From Agrobacterium vitis (GTDB lineage: Bacteria > Pseudomonadota > Alphaproteobacteria > Rhizobiales > Rhizobiaceae), in assembly GCF_013426735.1 (NCBI RefSeq), contig NZ_AP023273.1, positions 744,001 to 808,000 of the forward strand: a DNA stretch of 64,000 nucleotides, written 5' to 3'. The position numbers and the translations under genes were made by a program. The first letter of the stretch is position 1, and each line of letters begins with the position of its first letter. Shown here in pieces: positions 63,722 through 64,000 of this stretch. The notes beneath the pieces are model-generated. The model saw only the letters and a program-made list of their open reading frames with translations. It ran no database searches and was not told where the DNA came from.

Positions 63722-63860
63722 TCACAGGGAATGGATCTTCCTCCGGCGTCCCCTCTGCCATTCTGAGATCCATTCGCCCAACCTGTGGCCGCCCGAAGAA
63801 GTCCCCTCGACTTCGGGAATTGATTTAGCGCCGCGCCTCAAAACGCGGCGCTTTTTTTTG
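63722..63860 (+). ncRNA. Candidate trans-acting small RNA with two C-rich loops and intrinsic terminator
   Basis: A short intergenic stretch folds into three hairpins. Hairpin 1 is a 10-bp perfect stem (GAATGGATCT, 63729-63738, with AGATCCATTC, 63766-63775). Hairpin 2 is CCCGAAG (63792) with CTTCGGG (63811). Hairpin 3 is a GC-rich 8-bp stem (63828-63851) followed by eight T. The octamer GTCCCCTC occurs in the loops of both hairpins 1 and 2, the layout of rhizobial sRNAs that cover ribosome-binding sites. The 5' end and promoter are not resolved; I cannot name the family. Confidence 0.6.
63828..63859 (+). terminator. Rho-independent terminator of the candidate small RNA
   Basis: GCGCCGCG pairs with CGCGGCGC around an 8-nt loop, followed by TTTTTTTT (63852-63859) on the plus strand. 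The distance to the DUF1003 stop (165 nt) and the structured sequence between them favour a separate small transcript, but it could also end the DUF1003 message. Confidence 0.88.
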
Positions 63861-63915
63861 CCCAACGTTGTGGTTCCGCTATGGAATGGGGCAATAGATG
63901 ACCGTATCAAAGCGC

Positions 63916-64000
63916 TCAGTCTTTCTGGTCAATCGGCTTAAACGTTTTCGGATCGAAATAAGCTTCGACGGCGTTGCCGCTGGAATCGACAGCGTGGGCC
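63916..64000 (-). CDS. C-terminal end of a PepSY-like small protein, cut by window edge
   Basis: On the minus strand a frame is open from the window edge to a TGA at 63916-63918 and reads AHAVDSSGNAVEAYFDP followed by KTFKPIDQKD. The EAYFDPKTFKP ending, with an Asp/Lys-rich tail, is typical of short periplasmic PepSY-domain proteins of rhizobia. Only the last 27 codons are visible; the start lies beyond the window. Confidence 0.6.
   Translation of the reverse strand, partial: AHAVDSSGNAVEAYFDPKTFKPIDQKD

Noticed and set aside
1..64000. CRISPR array, insertion sequences or integrase
   Set aside because: No regularly spaced repeats, no transposase or recombinase-like frame, and no terminal inverted repeats were found by eye; short or diverged elements could be missed.

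Overview
The window is about 60% GC, with tightly packed operons whose genes overlap by ATGA or TGATG. It carries a repABC replication and partition cassette (repA, repB, repC on the minus strand, 33989 down to 29486) and a rhamnose locus in the gene order known from Rhizobium (rhaRSTPQUK with divergent rhaDI). This points to a secondary replicon (megaplasmid or chromid) of the Rhizobiaceae, in the Agrobacterium/Allorhizobium/Rhizobium group. No insertion sequence, integrase, tRNA gene or CRISPR array was seen, and the gene content is that of a stable catabolic replicon.

Layout. 1-2868: end of a CUT2 sugar ABC transporter (ATPase, permease, binding protein). 2914-8634: an L-idonate/gluconate module with idnO, gluconokinase, two further dehydrogenases, a small alpha/beta-barrel protein and a LacI regulator on the minus strand, and a hydroxyacid dehydrogenase plus idnD on the plus strand; a 16-bp palindromic operator sits between the two arms. 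8689-13512: an SBF-type transporter, small stress-type proteins, and glycogen synthase coupled to a DUF2934 protein. 13640-18432: an AbgB-type amidohydrolase, then a cobalamin riboswitch leading a vitamin B12 ABC transporter. 18442-23024: a polar amino-acid ABC transporter ending in a homocysteine S-methyltransferase, with a divergent Lrp/AsnC regulator. 23055-24361: ExoD, a DUF1476 paralogue and a small unknown. 24815-29203: ureidoglycine aminohydrolase, then a ybhP-ybhN-clsB phospholipid group.

29486-36432: repABC and the adenosylcobalamin-dependent ethanolamine ammonia-lyase genes eutBC, which run codirectionally into repA. 36590-40723: an attEFGH-like operon (ABC exporter plus lipocalin-like AttH). 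40788-42677: Mpg, a PilZ protein and a possible glycosyltransferase. 42838-48827: GntR regulator, spermidine/putrescine-type ABC transporter and hydantoin racemase. 48760-50649: a GAF-GGDEF-EAL protein. 50945-62833: a complete L-rhamnose regulon with a FAH-family hydrolase at its distal end. 62940-64000: a DUF1003 protein, a structured candidate small RNA and the 3' end of one more gene.

The genes form several import-plus-catabolism units (idonate, B12, amino acid, hydantoin-like compound, rhamnose), each with its own local regulator or riboswitch. The B12 importer and EutBC are linked by cofactor. The least explained parts are non-coding. The repB-repC gap is unusually long (950 nt) and contains diverged repeats and a probable antisense RNA. 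The candidate small RNA near 63.8 kb has an 11-nt loop exactly complementary to the repC ribosome-binding site. Strong hairpins follow two binding-protein genes inside operons.
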